A DNA stretch of 64,000 nucleotides from Hymenobacter aranciens (GTDB lineage: Bacteria; Bacteroidota; Bacteroidia; Cytophagales; Hymenobacteraceae): NCBI RefSeq assembly GCF_030580865.1, contig NZ_JAUQSY010000012.1, positions 62,001 to 126,000 of the forward strand, read 5' to 3'. Positions 17,650-25,503 of the stretch are shown piece after piece (positions within the stretch are counted from its first letter, which is position 1; the number at the start of each line of letters is the position of its first letter). The position numbers and the translations under genes are program-made. Below the pieces are notes generated by a model. The model saw nothing but the letters and a program-made list of their open reading frames with translations, made no database searches and was not told the origin of the DNA.

Positions 17650-18144
17650 ATGACCATCATTTTGCAAGAAGGCTACCAGAGCTACTTGAGCGAACTGCTG
17701 CCGCCACTCCGGCAGCAGGTGGAACAGCTAAACTGGCTGGTAACTGACCTGCGATGCTGGGGGAAGTATTCGCCCCTGATTGAAACCTGGCAGGCACAGT
17801 CCTACGATGCGGCGCCGTATTATAGTGTGGTGCCGGGTAAAACGTTTTACGAAGCCTTTGTGGGCTGGGACATGCAAGTAGTGTGGGGTGTTTTCTGTGG
17901 AGTCGTGGGTGATATTCCGGCTGTACCGCCCGAAGAGGTGCCGTATGCCGATGGCAACCGCCGCATCTGGTCCGAACCGGAGGCGTTTCAGCTCGCTGGT
18001 TCTGAAATCGAAATAGTAGCCTTTGATGGCACCTTTACGCTGCTGAAGTTTCGGGATGAAACCGTGGGGCGTCAGTTTCTGGAAGCATTTCCAACCGGAA
18101 GAGTTGTGCGAACTCCTGACGATATGTTGCAATCCTATCAGTAG
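17650..18144 (+). CDS. Uncharacterised 164-residue protein
   Basis: Not recognised. The ATG follows the PIN-toxin stop by 3 bases, so it is probably in the same transcript. It is soluble, acidic, rich in Trp and Tyr, without signal peptide or membrane segments, with a C-terminal alpha/beta-looking end (GTFTLLKFRDETVGRQFLEAF). Like the protein at 16522 it resembles immunity or adaptor-type small proteins in composition only. Somewhat lower GC than the chromosome around it. Confidence 0.55.
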   Translation: MTIILQEGYQSYLSELLPPLRQQVEQLNWLVTDLRCWGKYSPLIETWQAQSYDAAPYYSVVPGKTFYEAFVGWDMQVVWGVFCGVVGDIPAVPPEEVPYADGNRRIWSEPEAFQLAGSEIEIVAFDGTFTLLKFRDETVGRQFLEAFPTGRVVRTPDDMLQSYQ

Positions 18145-18148
18145 AATT

Positions 18149-18331
18149 ATGTCTAAGCAAGAACAAGCGCAGGCCGAAACGGCCAGATTCAGCCAGCAGG
18201 TGCAGCAGGGCCTCGCCGAGGCCTACCGCGCCCTGCTGGCCTTCAAGAAATACAAGCAGAGCCCGGTCATCATCTCGCGCGGCGGGCAGATAGTGGCCGT
18301 GCCGCCCGAAGACATGCCGCCGGCCGGCTAA
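18149..18331 (+). CDS. Orphan zeta-type antitoxin-like small protein
   Basis: Protein of 60 residues: a helical N-terminal half (QAETARFSQQVQQGLAEAYR) then KKYKQSPVIISRGGQIVAVP. From general knowledge, small proteins of this form (helix plus S-P-V-I-I/V-S-x-x-G-x-I-x-x-V-P) precede zeta-toxin genes in Bacteroidota. Here no toxin follows, while a zeta 5' remnant lies upstream at 16824, so this may be the orphaned partner. It is too short for many gene finders. Confidence 0.55.
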   Translation: MSKQEQAQAETARFSQQVQQGLAEAYRALLAFKKYKQSPVIISRGGQIVAVPPEDMPPAG

Positions 18332-18410
18332 ACCCCGCCAGCCCCCGACAAAGCAAGCGGCGGCCGGCGGTGGCCCGCAGCGGGGCGGGCACCACCCGTG
18401 AAAAACTTTT

Positions 18411-18441
18411 TTTGGTGATGCGCAGAAAGCTAGTAGCTTTG
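18411..18441 (+). promoter_or_regulatory. Full Bacteroidota promoter (TTTG-N19-TAGCTTTG)
   Basis: TTTG at 18411-18414, 19 bases, then TAGCTTTG at 18434-18441: an exact fit to the -33 TTTG and -7 TAnnTTTG consensus. It would drive the secreted protein gene at 18548 with a leader of about 100 bases. Confidence 0.7.
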
Positions 18442-18547
18442 CCGCGTGGCGCTTTGTGCGCCGTAGTGCCGGACTTATTCTCGAAACAGCGGCCGTCTTT
18501 TTTCTGAAAGTAGAGAGCTTTATCAACCACCCACCCATCCTGCTTAC

Positions 18548-19411
18548 ATGAAGCAATTTTACCTTACGGCCGCGCTCGCGGCCGCCGTACTGACGCCGGT
18601 GTGCGCCCAAACCACCCCGGTCCCCCAAACCCTCACGGCGTCGGCCGCCGTGCCCGTAGCGGCCGCCGCGCCGGCCGACGAGGAAGCCCCCCATTACGCC
18701 GGCTTTTACATCAACGGCAAGCAGGTGAAGGAGATCAACTGCTACGGCTTTGATGAGATGACGCTGGTGTACCCGTTTTTCAACTCGCTCGACATGTGCG
18801 ACCATTTCCGGGTCAACATCATTGCGGGCAGCTACGACCTGAAAAACAAGCTGCAGCTGGAATACGTGGACCGCACCGAGTACAGCCGGGCCGATGTGGA
18901 AAACATCCGGGCCAAGTTTGCCGGCAAAGGCTACGGCACCATCACGCGCACGGGGCTGATTGAGAAGTTTAACCAGGACCGGGGCACCCGCCCCGGCGAG
19001 CTCTACGAAGGCAACAGCGAGAAGGGCTCGCCGGGCATGCTGAAGTACCTGGAAATGGACCCGGCGAAGGTGGGCAAGAGCGTCATCTTCTTCGAAATCA
19101 TCACATCGGTGTTTGCGGGCACCTACTCCGACCAGGGCGACCCGCAGTTTCGCGGCAGCCTAGTGTACACGTCGCCCAAAATTCCGCTCACCGGCCGCGT
19201 CAGCACGGCCAGCATCGGCCTGAAGGCCTCGGCTACCAAGAAGGGCCTGGCCTTTGTGCCGCTGGTGGGCGTGGTGGCCAACGCCGTGAAGGAAAAGCCC
19301 CTGCCCGAGCTGCAGAACGAGAACTGCGCCCTGCCCAGCAACGCCGTGACGCTACCCCAGGCCAAGAAAGTGCTGCGCGATGAGATTGGCGAGGAAATCT
19401 CGACCAACTAG
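18548..19411 (+). CDS. Exported protein of unknown function
   Basis: Protein of 287 residues. Signal peptide MKQFYLTAALAAAVLTPVCA with cleavage before QTTP, then a low-complexity Ala/Pro/Val linker to about residue 45, then a compact domain. The start HYAGFYINGKQVKEINCYGFDEM and the mention-like strand pattern SVIFFEIITSVFAGTY suggest a beta-rich periplasmic domain. No family recognised. It has a good promoter of its own and is followed by a cluster of hairpins. Confidence 0.75.
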   Translation: MKQFYLTAALAAAVLTPVCAQTTPVPQTLTASAAVPVAAAAPADEEAPHYAGFYINGKQVKEINCYGFDEMTLVYPFFNSLDMCDHFRVNIIAGSYDLKNKLQLEYVDRTEYSRADVENIRAKFAGKGYGTITRTGLIEKFNQDRGTRPGELYEGNSEKGSPGMLKYLEMDPAKVGKSVIFFEIITSVFAGTYSDQGDPQFRGSLVYTSPKIPLTGRVSTASIGLKASATKKGLAFVPLVGVVANAVKEKPLPELQNENCALPSNAVTLPQAKKVLRDEIGEEISTN

Positions 19412-19455
19412 GCGGCAGGTGGCGCCCGGGCTGCCCGGGGGCCGGCCATGCGTTT

Positions 19456-19585
19456 GGAAAATGAAAAGGGCTGCCGCGCACTGCGGCAGCCCTTTTCATT
19501 TTCCGAAAACGCCCGCCGCGCATGGCGGCGGGCGTTTTCATTTCCCGAAGGGGCGGCCGCGCACGGCGGCGGGCGTTTTCATTCT
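19456..19585. repeat. Cluster of consecutive hairpins, two perfect and one degenerate
   Basis: Hairpin 1 has 22-bp perfect arms (19456-19477 and 19483-19504). Hairpin 2 has 15-bp perfect arms (19505-19519 and 19525-19539). A third unit (19550-19585) keeps the right arm GGCGGCGGGCGTTTTCATT while its left arm has mutated. Loops 1-2 are five bases (GCACT, GCATG). They occupy most of the 338-base gap between two plus-strand genes; nothing else is evident in the gap. Confidence 0.9.
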
Positions 19586-19749
19586 CCGAACAGGGCGGCC
19601 GCTGTGCGCGACCGGGGCTTTCGGGAAATGAGCGGTTCAGGGGCCGGAGAAGGGCTGGGTGGCAGGCGAATAAGGCAACGGAAATGTGAAATTTTCTTTT
19701 TACTTTGGCGGCGCAGTACCGTTCCTTTAACCTTAACCACATCAACTAC

Positions 19750-20463
19750 ATGGAGCCAACTAAGCCGACCAGCGACTCAACCCAGCCCACGCGCGCCAAA
19801 AGCCGCAATATACCCGAGGGGGACCAGGAATTCTCCGAAGCATTTGACCTGATGACGGCCGAGTGGGGCCTGCGCCCCCAGCTTACGCTGGAGTGGACTA
19901 CGCAGAGCAAAGCCAGCACCTTAGCTACCCAACTGCGCGAAAGCCTGCGCTCTACCGGCGAAGCCGGCGACAGTATCACCCCGCAGTCGCGCCGTCTGGG
20001 CGAGTTGGACAAGATGATTGACGGGAGCAAAGAAGAGGGGAAGCTGAAATACGTGCGCAAGGCCTTGGCTCTGCGCTACGACGAGGAGAACGATGGCAAG
20101 CCGTATTATGGCGAGTTCGGTATTGAGAAAATTGGCAGCGAATACACCCTGCCCCACGACCGGGGCAAGCGCGCCAAGGCCCTGCTCAAGCTGGTGAAGG
20201 CCCTGGCCCGGCCCGAACACGGCCTCAAGGAAGGCAAATACGGCCACGCTTTCTGGAAGCAGATTTCGGACGAGTACAATCAACTGCAAGGGCAACTGGA
20301 AAAGGACAAGGGCATCCGTGCGACGGAAGTAGGCGACAAAAACCAGTACCGCCAGGAAGCCGAAGCTATTTTCGTGGCCATCCTGCTGCTGCTGCAGGCC
20401 AACTATCCCAAGACGTATAAGGCCGAGCGCCGCAAGTTTGGGGTGCTCAAGGAAAGCTACTAA
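19750..20463 (+). CDS. Uncharacterised cytosolic protein, 237 residues
   Basis: Not recognised. The start is placed at the ATG MEPTKPTSDS, giving a disordered, charged N-terminus of about 35 residues followed by a mostly helical domain rich in Lys, Glu and Arg (ALLKLVKALARPEHGLKEGK, then EAEAIFVAILLLLQANYPKTY near the C-terminus). No signal peptide. Monocistronic between a hairpin cluster and a strong terminator. An extension 15 codons upstream is open but less likely. Confidence 0.65.
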   Translation: MEPTKPTSDSTQPTRAKSRNIPEGDQEFSEAFDLMTAEWGLRPQLTLEWTTQSKASTLATQLRESLRSTGEAGDSITPQSRRLGELDKMIDGSKEEGKLKYVRKALALRYDEENDGKPYYGEFGIEKIGSEYTLPHDRGKRAKALLKLVKALARPEHGLKEGKYGHAFWKQISDEYNQLQGQLEKDKGIRATEVGDKNQYRQEAEAIFVAILLLLQANYPKTYKAERRKFGVLKESY

Positions 20464-20480
20464 GCCTTTTTGACTGGCTC

Positions 20481-20537
20481 GAAAACCGGCCCCGCTCCCG
20501 CAGATTGGTACTGCCGGGGGGCGGGGCCGGTTTTTTG
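20481..20537 (+). terminator. Intrinsic terminator
   Basis: Arms AAAACCGGCCCCGC (from 20482) and GCGGGGCCGGTTTTTT (20521-20536) around a 25-base interior, 20 bases after the preceding stop codon. Confidence 0.85.
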
Positions 20538-20711
20538 AGTGACGTTTGCGACGTGGCCTTTTCGAAGAGTATAAACCTTGTTACTTCGCCCCCATTATGC
20601 GGATAAAAAATACACTGCTCGGCGGTTCGCTGCTAGCGCAGGCTATATAGCGGCTGATGGGAACCCAAACAAAACAGCTTGGATAATGGGCGGTTTGCTC
20701 ATCTTTACACC

Positions 20712-21614
20712 ATGCCCCCCATCCTCACCCACGACACGGCTGCCTTCCACCGCGCCTACGTGCAGCCGGCCGCCGCGCCGGCGCTGCTGCACCCCGGCTT
20801 CGAGCGCTTTTTCGCCGTGCGATTGGAGGAAATGTACCAGCTGATGCGCCTGCCCGTGCCGCCCACCCGCACCAGCGCCCACCTGCTGCTGCTGCTCACC
20901 GCGGGCGCTGGCCGCATGAGCGTGGGCCACGAAACCTACGTGCTGAGCCCCGGCGACTGCCTGCTGGTGCCCGCCGGGCAGGTGCTGGCCTTTGGGGAGG
21001 TGGCCCCGCACGCGGGCTACCTGTGCAGCTTCCACCCCGATTTTTTCCAGGGCCGCATCACGCATGGAGCGCTGCCGGGGGAGTTTGATTTTCTGCGGGT
21101 GTGGGGCGCGCCGTACTTCCCGGCCAGCAGCGGCGTGGCCGCATCCGTCCGGCCCCTGCTGGAAAAGCTGCGCGCCGAGTACGCCGCCGGCGGGCTGGCC
21201 GCCGTGGGCTTGCTGCAAGCCTATCTGGCGGCGCTCCTGTGTGAGCTGAACCGCGCTTACCAGCCCGCCCCGGCCGCCGGGGGCCGGGCCGCGCAGCTGG
21301 CCAACCAGTTTCGGGAGCGGCTGCTGGCGCAGTTCCGGCAGGAGCACCGCGTGGCCGCCTACGCCGCCCAGCTGCACGTCTCACCTAATCATTTGAACAA
21401 GGCCGTGAAAGCCAGCACCGGCAAGTCGCCCGGCCGCTGGATTGACGAAACCATCATTCTGGAAGCAAAAGTGCTGCTGCACCACAGCCACCGCTCGGTG
21501 GCCGACGTGGCCGCCGACGTGGGTTTGGTCGACGCCTCCTACTTCAGCCGACTGTTCAGGAAATACGAAGGCCTCACCCCGCTGGAATTCCGGCGGCGGA
21601 TTGAAACGTCCTGA
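20712..21614 (+). CDS. AraC-family transcriptional regulator
   Basis: Protein of 300 residues. The N-terminal half is a cupin-like sensing domain (HLLLLLTAGAGRMSVG, LSPGDCLLVPAGQVLAF). The C-terminal 100 residues hold two helix-turn-helices: VAAYAAQLHVSPNHLNKAVK and SVADVAADVGLVDASYFSRL, ending RLFRKYEGLTPLEFRRR, the standard AraC signature. The ATG at 20712 is preferred over an in-frame TTG at 20679. The next two membrane-protein genes are in the same direction 76 bases downstream and could be its targets. Confidence 0.9.
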   Translation: MPPILTHDTAAFHRAYVQPAAAPALLHPGFERFFAVRLEEMYQLMRLPVPPTRTSAHLLLLLTAGAGRMSVGHETYVLSPGDCLLVPAGQVLAFGEVAPHAGYLCSFHPDFFQGRITHGALPGEFDFLRVWGAPYFPASSGVAASVRPLLEKLRAEYAAGGLAAVGLLQAYLAALLCELNRAYQPAPAAGGRAAQLANQFRERLLAQFRQEHRVAAYAAQLHVSPNHLNKAVKASTGKSPGRWIDETIILEAKVLLHHSHRSVADVAADVGLVDASYFSRLFRKYEGLTPLEFRRRIETS

Positions 21615-21690
21615 AACCGGCCGCCTGCGTCCTAGCCGGTAGCGGGGGCGGGGCCGGACCTTTGCGGGACTTCTCAACGCCCCGGTTTTC

Positions 21691-22155
21691 ATGTACGCTA
21701 CCATCCTCTCGCTGCACTCGGCCGTCCGCTGGCTGGTGCTGCTGAGCTTGCTCTACGCCCTGTGGCGCGCCTGGCGCGGCTACACCAGCGGCGCCCCCTT
21801 TAGCCCCGCCGACAACGCCGTGCGGCACTGGACGGCTACCCTGGCGCACCTCCAGCTGCTGCTGGGCATGGCCCTCTACCTCAGCAGCCCCGTGGTGCGG
21901 GCCAATTTCGCCGTGCTCCGGCAAAGCGGCTTTGCGCTCGACGCGGCCTTTTTCAGCGTCCTGCACCCGCTGCTGATGCTGGGGGCCATTGTGGTGGTCA
22001 CCATCGGCTCGGCGCTGGCCCGGCGGCGGGCTACGGCGCGGGCGCAGTTTGGCACGCTGCTGCGGTGGTACGGCGCGGCCCTGCTGCTCATCCTGTTGTT
22101 TATTCCCTGGCCGTTTTCGCCGCTGGCGGGGCGGGCCCTCTTCCGTGCTTTTTGA
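21691..22155 (+). CDS. Four-helix integral membrane protein
   Basis: Protein of 154 residues with about four membrane helices: SLHSAVRWLVLLSLLYALWR, the HLQLLLGMALYL segment, LHPLLMLGAIVVVTIGSALA, and YGAALLLILLFIPW. His residues sit in or near helices (H9, H52, H58, H92), resembling small cytochrome b561-like or SdpI-like families, but haem binding is not proven. Its stop is one base before the ATG of the DUF3817 gene, so they are translationally coupled. Confidence 0.7.
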   Translation: MYATILSLHSAVRWLVLLSLLYALWRAWRGYTSGAPFSPADNAVRHWTATLAHLQLLLGMALYLSSPVVRANFAVLRQSGFALDAAFFSVLHPLLMLGAIVVVTIGSALARRRATARAQFGTLLRWYGAALLLILLFIPWPFSPLAGRALFRAF

Positions 22156-22156
22156 T

Positions 22157-22471
22157 ATGAGCTTGCTCACTTCCAACGTCCGCCAACTGCGCCTCATCGG
22201 CCTGCTGGAAGGCCTGTCGCTGTTGCTGCTGCTCGGCGTGGCCGTGCCCCTGAAGCACCTCTACGGCAACCCCGCCCTGGTGCGGAGCCTGGGGCCGATT
22301 CACGGGCTGCTGTTCCTGCTGTTCATCATCAAAACGCTGAGCGTAGGAGTAGAGCAGCGCTGGAAATTCTCGGAAACTACCTGGAAGGTGCTGCTGGCGT
22401 GTCTAGTGCCGTTTGGCACGTTTTATATCGATTATAAAATCCTGCGCAAGCTGCCGGAGGCAGCAGATTAA
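22157..22471 (+). CDS. DUF3817 integral membrane protein
   Basis: Protein of 104 residues with the DUF3817 pattern: RLIGLLEGLSLLLLLGVAVP, KHLYGNPALVRSLGPIHGLL and, at the end, LVPFGTFYIDYKIL. Three membrane helices expected. The function of the family is unknown; members are often next to other small membrane proteins, as here. The ATG at 22157 (MSLLTSN) is one base after the upstream stop codon. Confidence 0.85.
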   Translation: MSLLTSNVRQLRLIGLLEGLSLLLLLGVAVPLKHLYGNPALVRSLGPIHGLLFLLFIIKTLSVGVEQRWKFSETTWKVLLACLVPFGTFYIDYKILRKLPEAAD

Positions 22472-22476
22472 AAGAC

Positions 22477-22570
22477 CTGTCATTCTGAGCGCAGCGAAGG
22501 ACCTTCTCATGGCTGAATCTACTGCATCGTTTCAACGTGAGAAGGTCCTTCGCTGCGCTCAGGATGACAG
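22477..22570. repeat. Dispersed hairpin repeat, copy 3 (CATCCTGAG family)
   Basis: Arms CTGTCATTCTGAGCGCAGCG and CGCTGCGCTCAGGATGACAG, with a continuing GAAGGACCTTCTCA / TGAGAAGGTCCTTC stem, one G-T mismatch. It begins six bases after the DUF3817 stop. Same sub-type as copy 1 (GACCTTCTC instead of GACCTCGCCCG). Confidence 0.9.
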
Positions 22571-22632
22571 TTATTAGCAGGGGCGCCGTGTTATCATTGT
22601 GTTAACTCAATGTTACGCGCTGGCCGGGCTGG

Positions 22633-22640
22633 TATCTTTG
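22633..22640 (+). promoter_or_regulatory. -7 box of the DUF2490 gene
   Basis: TATCTTTG, a full TAnnTTTG match 44 bases upstream of the ATG at 22684. No clear -33 TTTG. Confidence 0.5.
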
Positions 22641-22683
22641 CACTCCCGGCCGGCTGAGTTGCCCGGCCACCTGATTGTCAAGG

Positions 22684-23475
22684 ATGAACAAGACCATTTT
22701 GGCTGGCGCCCTGCTGCTGGCTTTGGTGGGCGCGGCCCCGTCGGCCCGCGCTCAGGCCCCCCTCAACCCTGTGCAGCCCTGGGGCAGCTGGGTCATCCTG
22801 ACGGCCCAGCTGCCGGGCAGCACCGAGCACCGCTGGGGCGGCTACGTCGAAGCCCAGGGCCGCTCCAACGCCCTGGCCCGACAGTTTTTCTACTACGAGC
22901 TCAAGGGCGGCGTCAGCTTCGACATCGACCCCAACTTCACCTTCCTAGTGGGCGGCGGCCGCTACTCCACCTCCGACTACAAAGACCTCGACGCCGGTCC
23001 GCTCAATACCGAAAAGCGCCTCTGGGAGCAGCTCGTGCTCACCCAGTACTCGAAACGCCTCAAGCTGGAGCACCGCTACCGCATCGAGCAGCGCTGGTTC
23101 AGCTTCCGCGACGACAGCAGCAGCTTCCGCCAGCGCTTCCGCTACCGGCTCAACGCCTTTTTTCCGCTCAATAAAAAGACCATCACCACCGGCACGCTCT
23201 TCCTCTCGGCCTACGACGAGATTTTTCTCAACCCCCGCGGCCCAGTGTTTGAGCGTAACCGCGTGTATGGCGGCGTCGGCTACCAGTTCACGAAGCACCT
23301 CATCGCGCAGTTGGGCTACGTCAACCAGGCCAACTACAACTACAAGACCGCCGACGGCCAGTTTATCCTGCAAAACACGGCTGCCAAGAACAATCTGGTG
23401 CTGGCGGTGACCTATAAGTTCTCGCACCGCGCCGTGCCGCCGGGCCAGGAGCGGCTGCCCTCGCAGCAGGACTAA
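22684..23475 (+). CDS. DUF2490 outer-membrane beta-barrel protein
   Basis: Protein of 263 residues. Signal peptide MNKTILAGALLLALVGAAPS with ARA cleavage, then the DUF2490 pattern: WGSWVILTAQLPG, YVEAQGRSN, EHRYRIEQRWF and RFRYRLNAFFPL, with alternating aromatic strands ending in VTYKFSH as the closing barrel strand. Family members are predicted 10-12 strand barrels of unknown function. It has its own -7 box and a 15-bp hairpin after the stop. Confidence 0.85.
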   Translation: MNKTILAGALLLALVGAAPSARAQAPLNPVQPWGSWVILTAQLPGSTEHRWGGYVEAQGRSNALARQFFYYELKGGVSFDIDPNFTFLVGGGRYSTSDYKDLDAGPLNTEKRLWEQLVLTQYSKRLKLEHRYRIEQRWFSFRDDSSSFRQRFRYRLNAFFPLNKKTITTGTLFLSAYDEIFLNPRGPVFERNRVYGGVGYQFTKHLIAQLGYVNQANYNYKTADGQFILQNTAAKNNLVLAVTYKFSHRAVPPGQERLPSQQD

Positions 23476-23495
23476 GCGGCGTGAACCGCAAGTGA

Positions 23496-23532
23496 AGGAA
23501 TGCCCGGCGGCTGGCCCCCGCCGGGCATTCCT
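23496..23532 (+). terminator. GC-rich hairpin after the DUF2490 gene
   Basis: Perfect 15-bp stem (23496-23510 / 23518-23532, arm AGGAATGCCCGGCGG) with a 7-base loop, 20 bases after the stop. There is no T-run, so this is a possible factor-dependent or processing hairpin. Confidence 0.6.
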
Positions 23533-23564
23533 GCGTACAGCCCCGAAAACTATTCCGCGGCCGT

Positions 23565-25292
23565 ATGTCCCAAAAATCCGTTTCCGAAATCATCGTCAAC
23601 ACCCTCGTGGCCGCTGGCGTCAAGCGCGTCTTCGGCGTCGTGGGCGACTCGCTCAACGGCGTCACCGACGCCATCCGTACCACCGAGGGCATCGAATTCA
23701 TTGCCGTGCGGCACGAGGAAGGCGGCGCCTTTGCCGCCGGCGCCGAGGCCCACCTCACCGGCGATTTGGCCGTGTGCGCCGGCTCCTGCGGGCCGGGCAA
23801 TACGCATCTTATTAACGGTTTGTACGACTGCCACCGCTCGCGCGTGCCGGTGCTGGCCATCGCCGCCCAGATTCCGAGCGAGGAAATTGGAACGAGCTAC
23901 TTTCAGGAAACCCACCCCGAGCGGCTGTTTCAGGAATGCAGCCATTATTGCGAAGTGATTTCAGTGCCTGCCCAGGCCGTGCGGGTGATGGAAAGCGCCG
24001 TGGCGGCGGCGCTGGGGCAGGGCGGCGTGGCCGTCGTCGTCATTCCCGGCGACGTTTCGCACCTCAAAACTGAGGCGCCCGAAGTGCGCCTGCCTATCCT
24101 CCGGCGCCGCAGCCAGCTGGTGCCCGCCGAAGCCGACGTGCGCCAGGCCGCGCAGCTGCTCAACAGCTGCGAAAAGGTGACCATCCTGGCCGGCATCGGC
24201 TGCGCCGAAGCGCACGCCGAGCTGCTGCAAGTGGCCGGGAAGCTGCAGGCGCCCGTGGTGCACGCCCTGCGCGGCAAGGAATTCGTGGAGCCGCAAAACC
24301 CTTACGACGTGGGTCTGAGCGGCCTGCTGGGCATGCCCGCCGGCTACCACGCCCTGATGGATGCCGACGCCATCCTGATGCTGGGCACCGACTTTCCGTA
24401 CCGCCAGTTTTACCCCGAAAACGCCCGTGTGGTGCAGGTCGATAACCGCCCGCAGAACATCGGCCGCCGCACTCGCGTCGAAATCGGCCTCGGGGGCGAC
24501 GTGGCGGCCACCCTACGCCTGCTGCTACCGCAGCTCACGCCCCGCACCGACGACGAGCACCTGCAAGCGGCCCAGCAGCGCCACCGCGCCGACGACCAGC
24601 ACCTCGCCGAGCTGGCCACCGGCGAGGCCGGCGACACCAGCCTGCACCCGCAGCACGTGGCCCGCCTGCTCAACGAGCTGGCCGCCGAAGATGCCATTTT
24701 CACCTGCGACGTGGGCACGCCCACCATCTGGGCCGCCCGCTATCTGCAGATGAACGGGCGCCGCCGCCTGATAGGCTCCTTTGTGCACGGCAGCATGGCC
24801 AATGCGCTGTCGCAGGGCTACGGCGCGGCGCTGGCTTATCCGGGCCGGCAAGTCATTGCCATGTGTGGCGATGGCGGCTTTGCCATGCTGCTGAGCGAGT
24901 TATTGACTTTGCGCCAGCATAAAATTCCCGTCAAAATCATCATCTTCAACAACTCGGCCCTGAGCTTCGTGGAGCTGGAAATGAAAGCCGTCGCCACGCT
25001 GGAATACGGCACCGAGCTGGATAATCCCGACTTTGGGCAATTGGCCGAGGCAGCGGGTATTAAGGGGCTCCGGGTGGGCGACCCGGCGCAATTGGAAAGC
25101 GTGTTGCGCGAGGCGCTGGCGCACCCCGGGCCCGTGGTGGTCGATGCCGTAGTGAAGCGGCAGGAGTTGAGCATGCCGCCTACCATTGAGGCCAAGCAGG
25201 CGGCCGGGTTTGGGCTGTATGCGCTGAAGGCCTTAATGAACGGCCGCGGCAGCGAGCTGCTGGAAGTGGCAAAGACGAATTTGTTTCGGTAG
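23565..25292 (+). CDS. poxB: Thiamine-diphosphate enzyme, pyruvate dehydrogenase (quinone)-like
   Basis: Protein of 575 residues of the acetolactate synthase/pyruvate oxidase family. The TPP glutamate region FIAVRHEEGGAFAAGAEA, a GSCGPGNTHLINGLYD motif in the N-terminal domain, a central FAD-type domain, and the TPP/Mg motif MCGDGGFAMLLSELLTL with downstream NNS are all present. The overall pattern, including VGDSLNGVTDAI and YFQETHPERLFQECSHYCE, matches PoxB-type enzymes that oxidise pyruvate to acetate and pass electrons to quinone. Exact specificity is inferred. Single-gene unit followed by a hairpin repeat. Confidence 0.82.
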   Translation: MSQKSVSEIIVNTLVAAGVKRVFGVVGDSLNGVTDAIRTTEGIEFIAVRHEEGGAFAAGAEAHLTGDLAVCAGSCGPGNTHLINGLYDCHRSRVPVLAIAAQIPSEEIGTSYFQETHPERLFQECSHYCEVISVPAQAVRVMESAVAAALGQGGVAVVVIPGDVSHLKTEAPEVRLPILRRRSQLVPAEADVRQAAQLLNSCEKVTILAGIGCAEAHAELLQVAGKLQAPVVHALRGKEFVEPQNPYDVGLSGLLGMPAGYHALMDADAILMLGTDFPYRQFYPENARVVQVDNRPQNIGRRTRVEIGLGGDVAATLRLLLPQLTPRTDDEHLQAAQQRHRADDQHLAELATGEAGDTSLHPQHVARLLNELAAEDAIFTCDVGTPTIWAARYLQMNGRRRLIGSFVHGSMANALSQGYGAALAYPGRQVIAMCGDGGFAMLLSELLTLRQHKIPVKIIIFNNSALSFVELEMKAVATLEYGTELDNPDFGQLAEAAGIKGLRVGDPAQLESVLREALAHPGPVVVDAVVKRQELSMPPTIEAKQAAGFGLYALKALMNGRGSELLEVAKTNLFR

Positions 25293-25296
25293 CATA

Positions 25297-25407
25297 ATGT
25301 CATCCTGAGGCGCAGCCGAAAGGACCTCGCCCGCCTCTCTGTGGTAGTAATCAATTACTATTCCAACGGCGTGGGCGAGGTCCTTTCGCTACGCTCAGGA
25401 TGACGTT
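25297..25407. repeat. Dispersed hairpin repeat, copy 4 (CATCCTGAG family)
   Basis: Starts four bases after the poxB-like stop. Outer arms ATGTCATCCTGAG / CTCAGGATGACGTT, middle AAAGGACCTCGCCC / GGGCGAGGTCCTTT, and an inner TAGTAATCAATTACTA palindrome. Confidence 0.9.
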
Positions 25408-25503
25408 CCATTTAAAGCCATAATAAAGCCAGCCCCGAAACCCAAACGCCCCCTTCGCGTGTTAAATTCGGCCCCGCAACCTGTGCGGGCGCCGATTTTC
25501 AGA

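Noticed and set aside
16824..18331. Insertion sequence or prophage in the accessory islet
   Set aside because: No transposase, integrase, terminal inverted repeats or target duplications were found around the toxin-antitoxin genes.
19456..19585. tRNA or structured RNA gene
   Set aside because: Perfect simple stems without cloverleaf or conserved tRNA positions; better explained as tandem terminator-like hairpins. I saw no tRNA or rRNA gene anywhere in the window.
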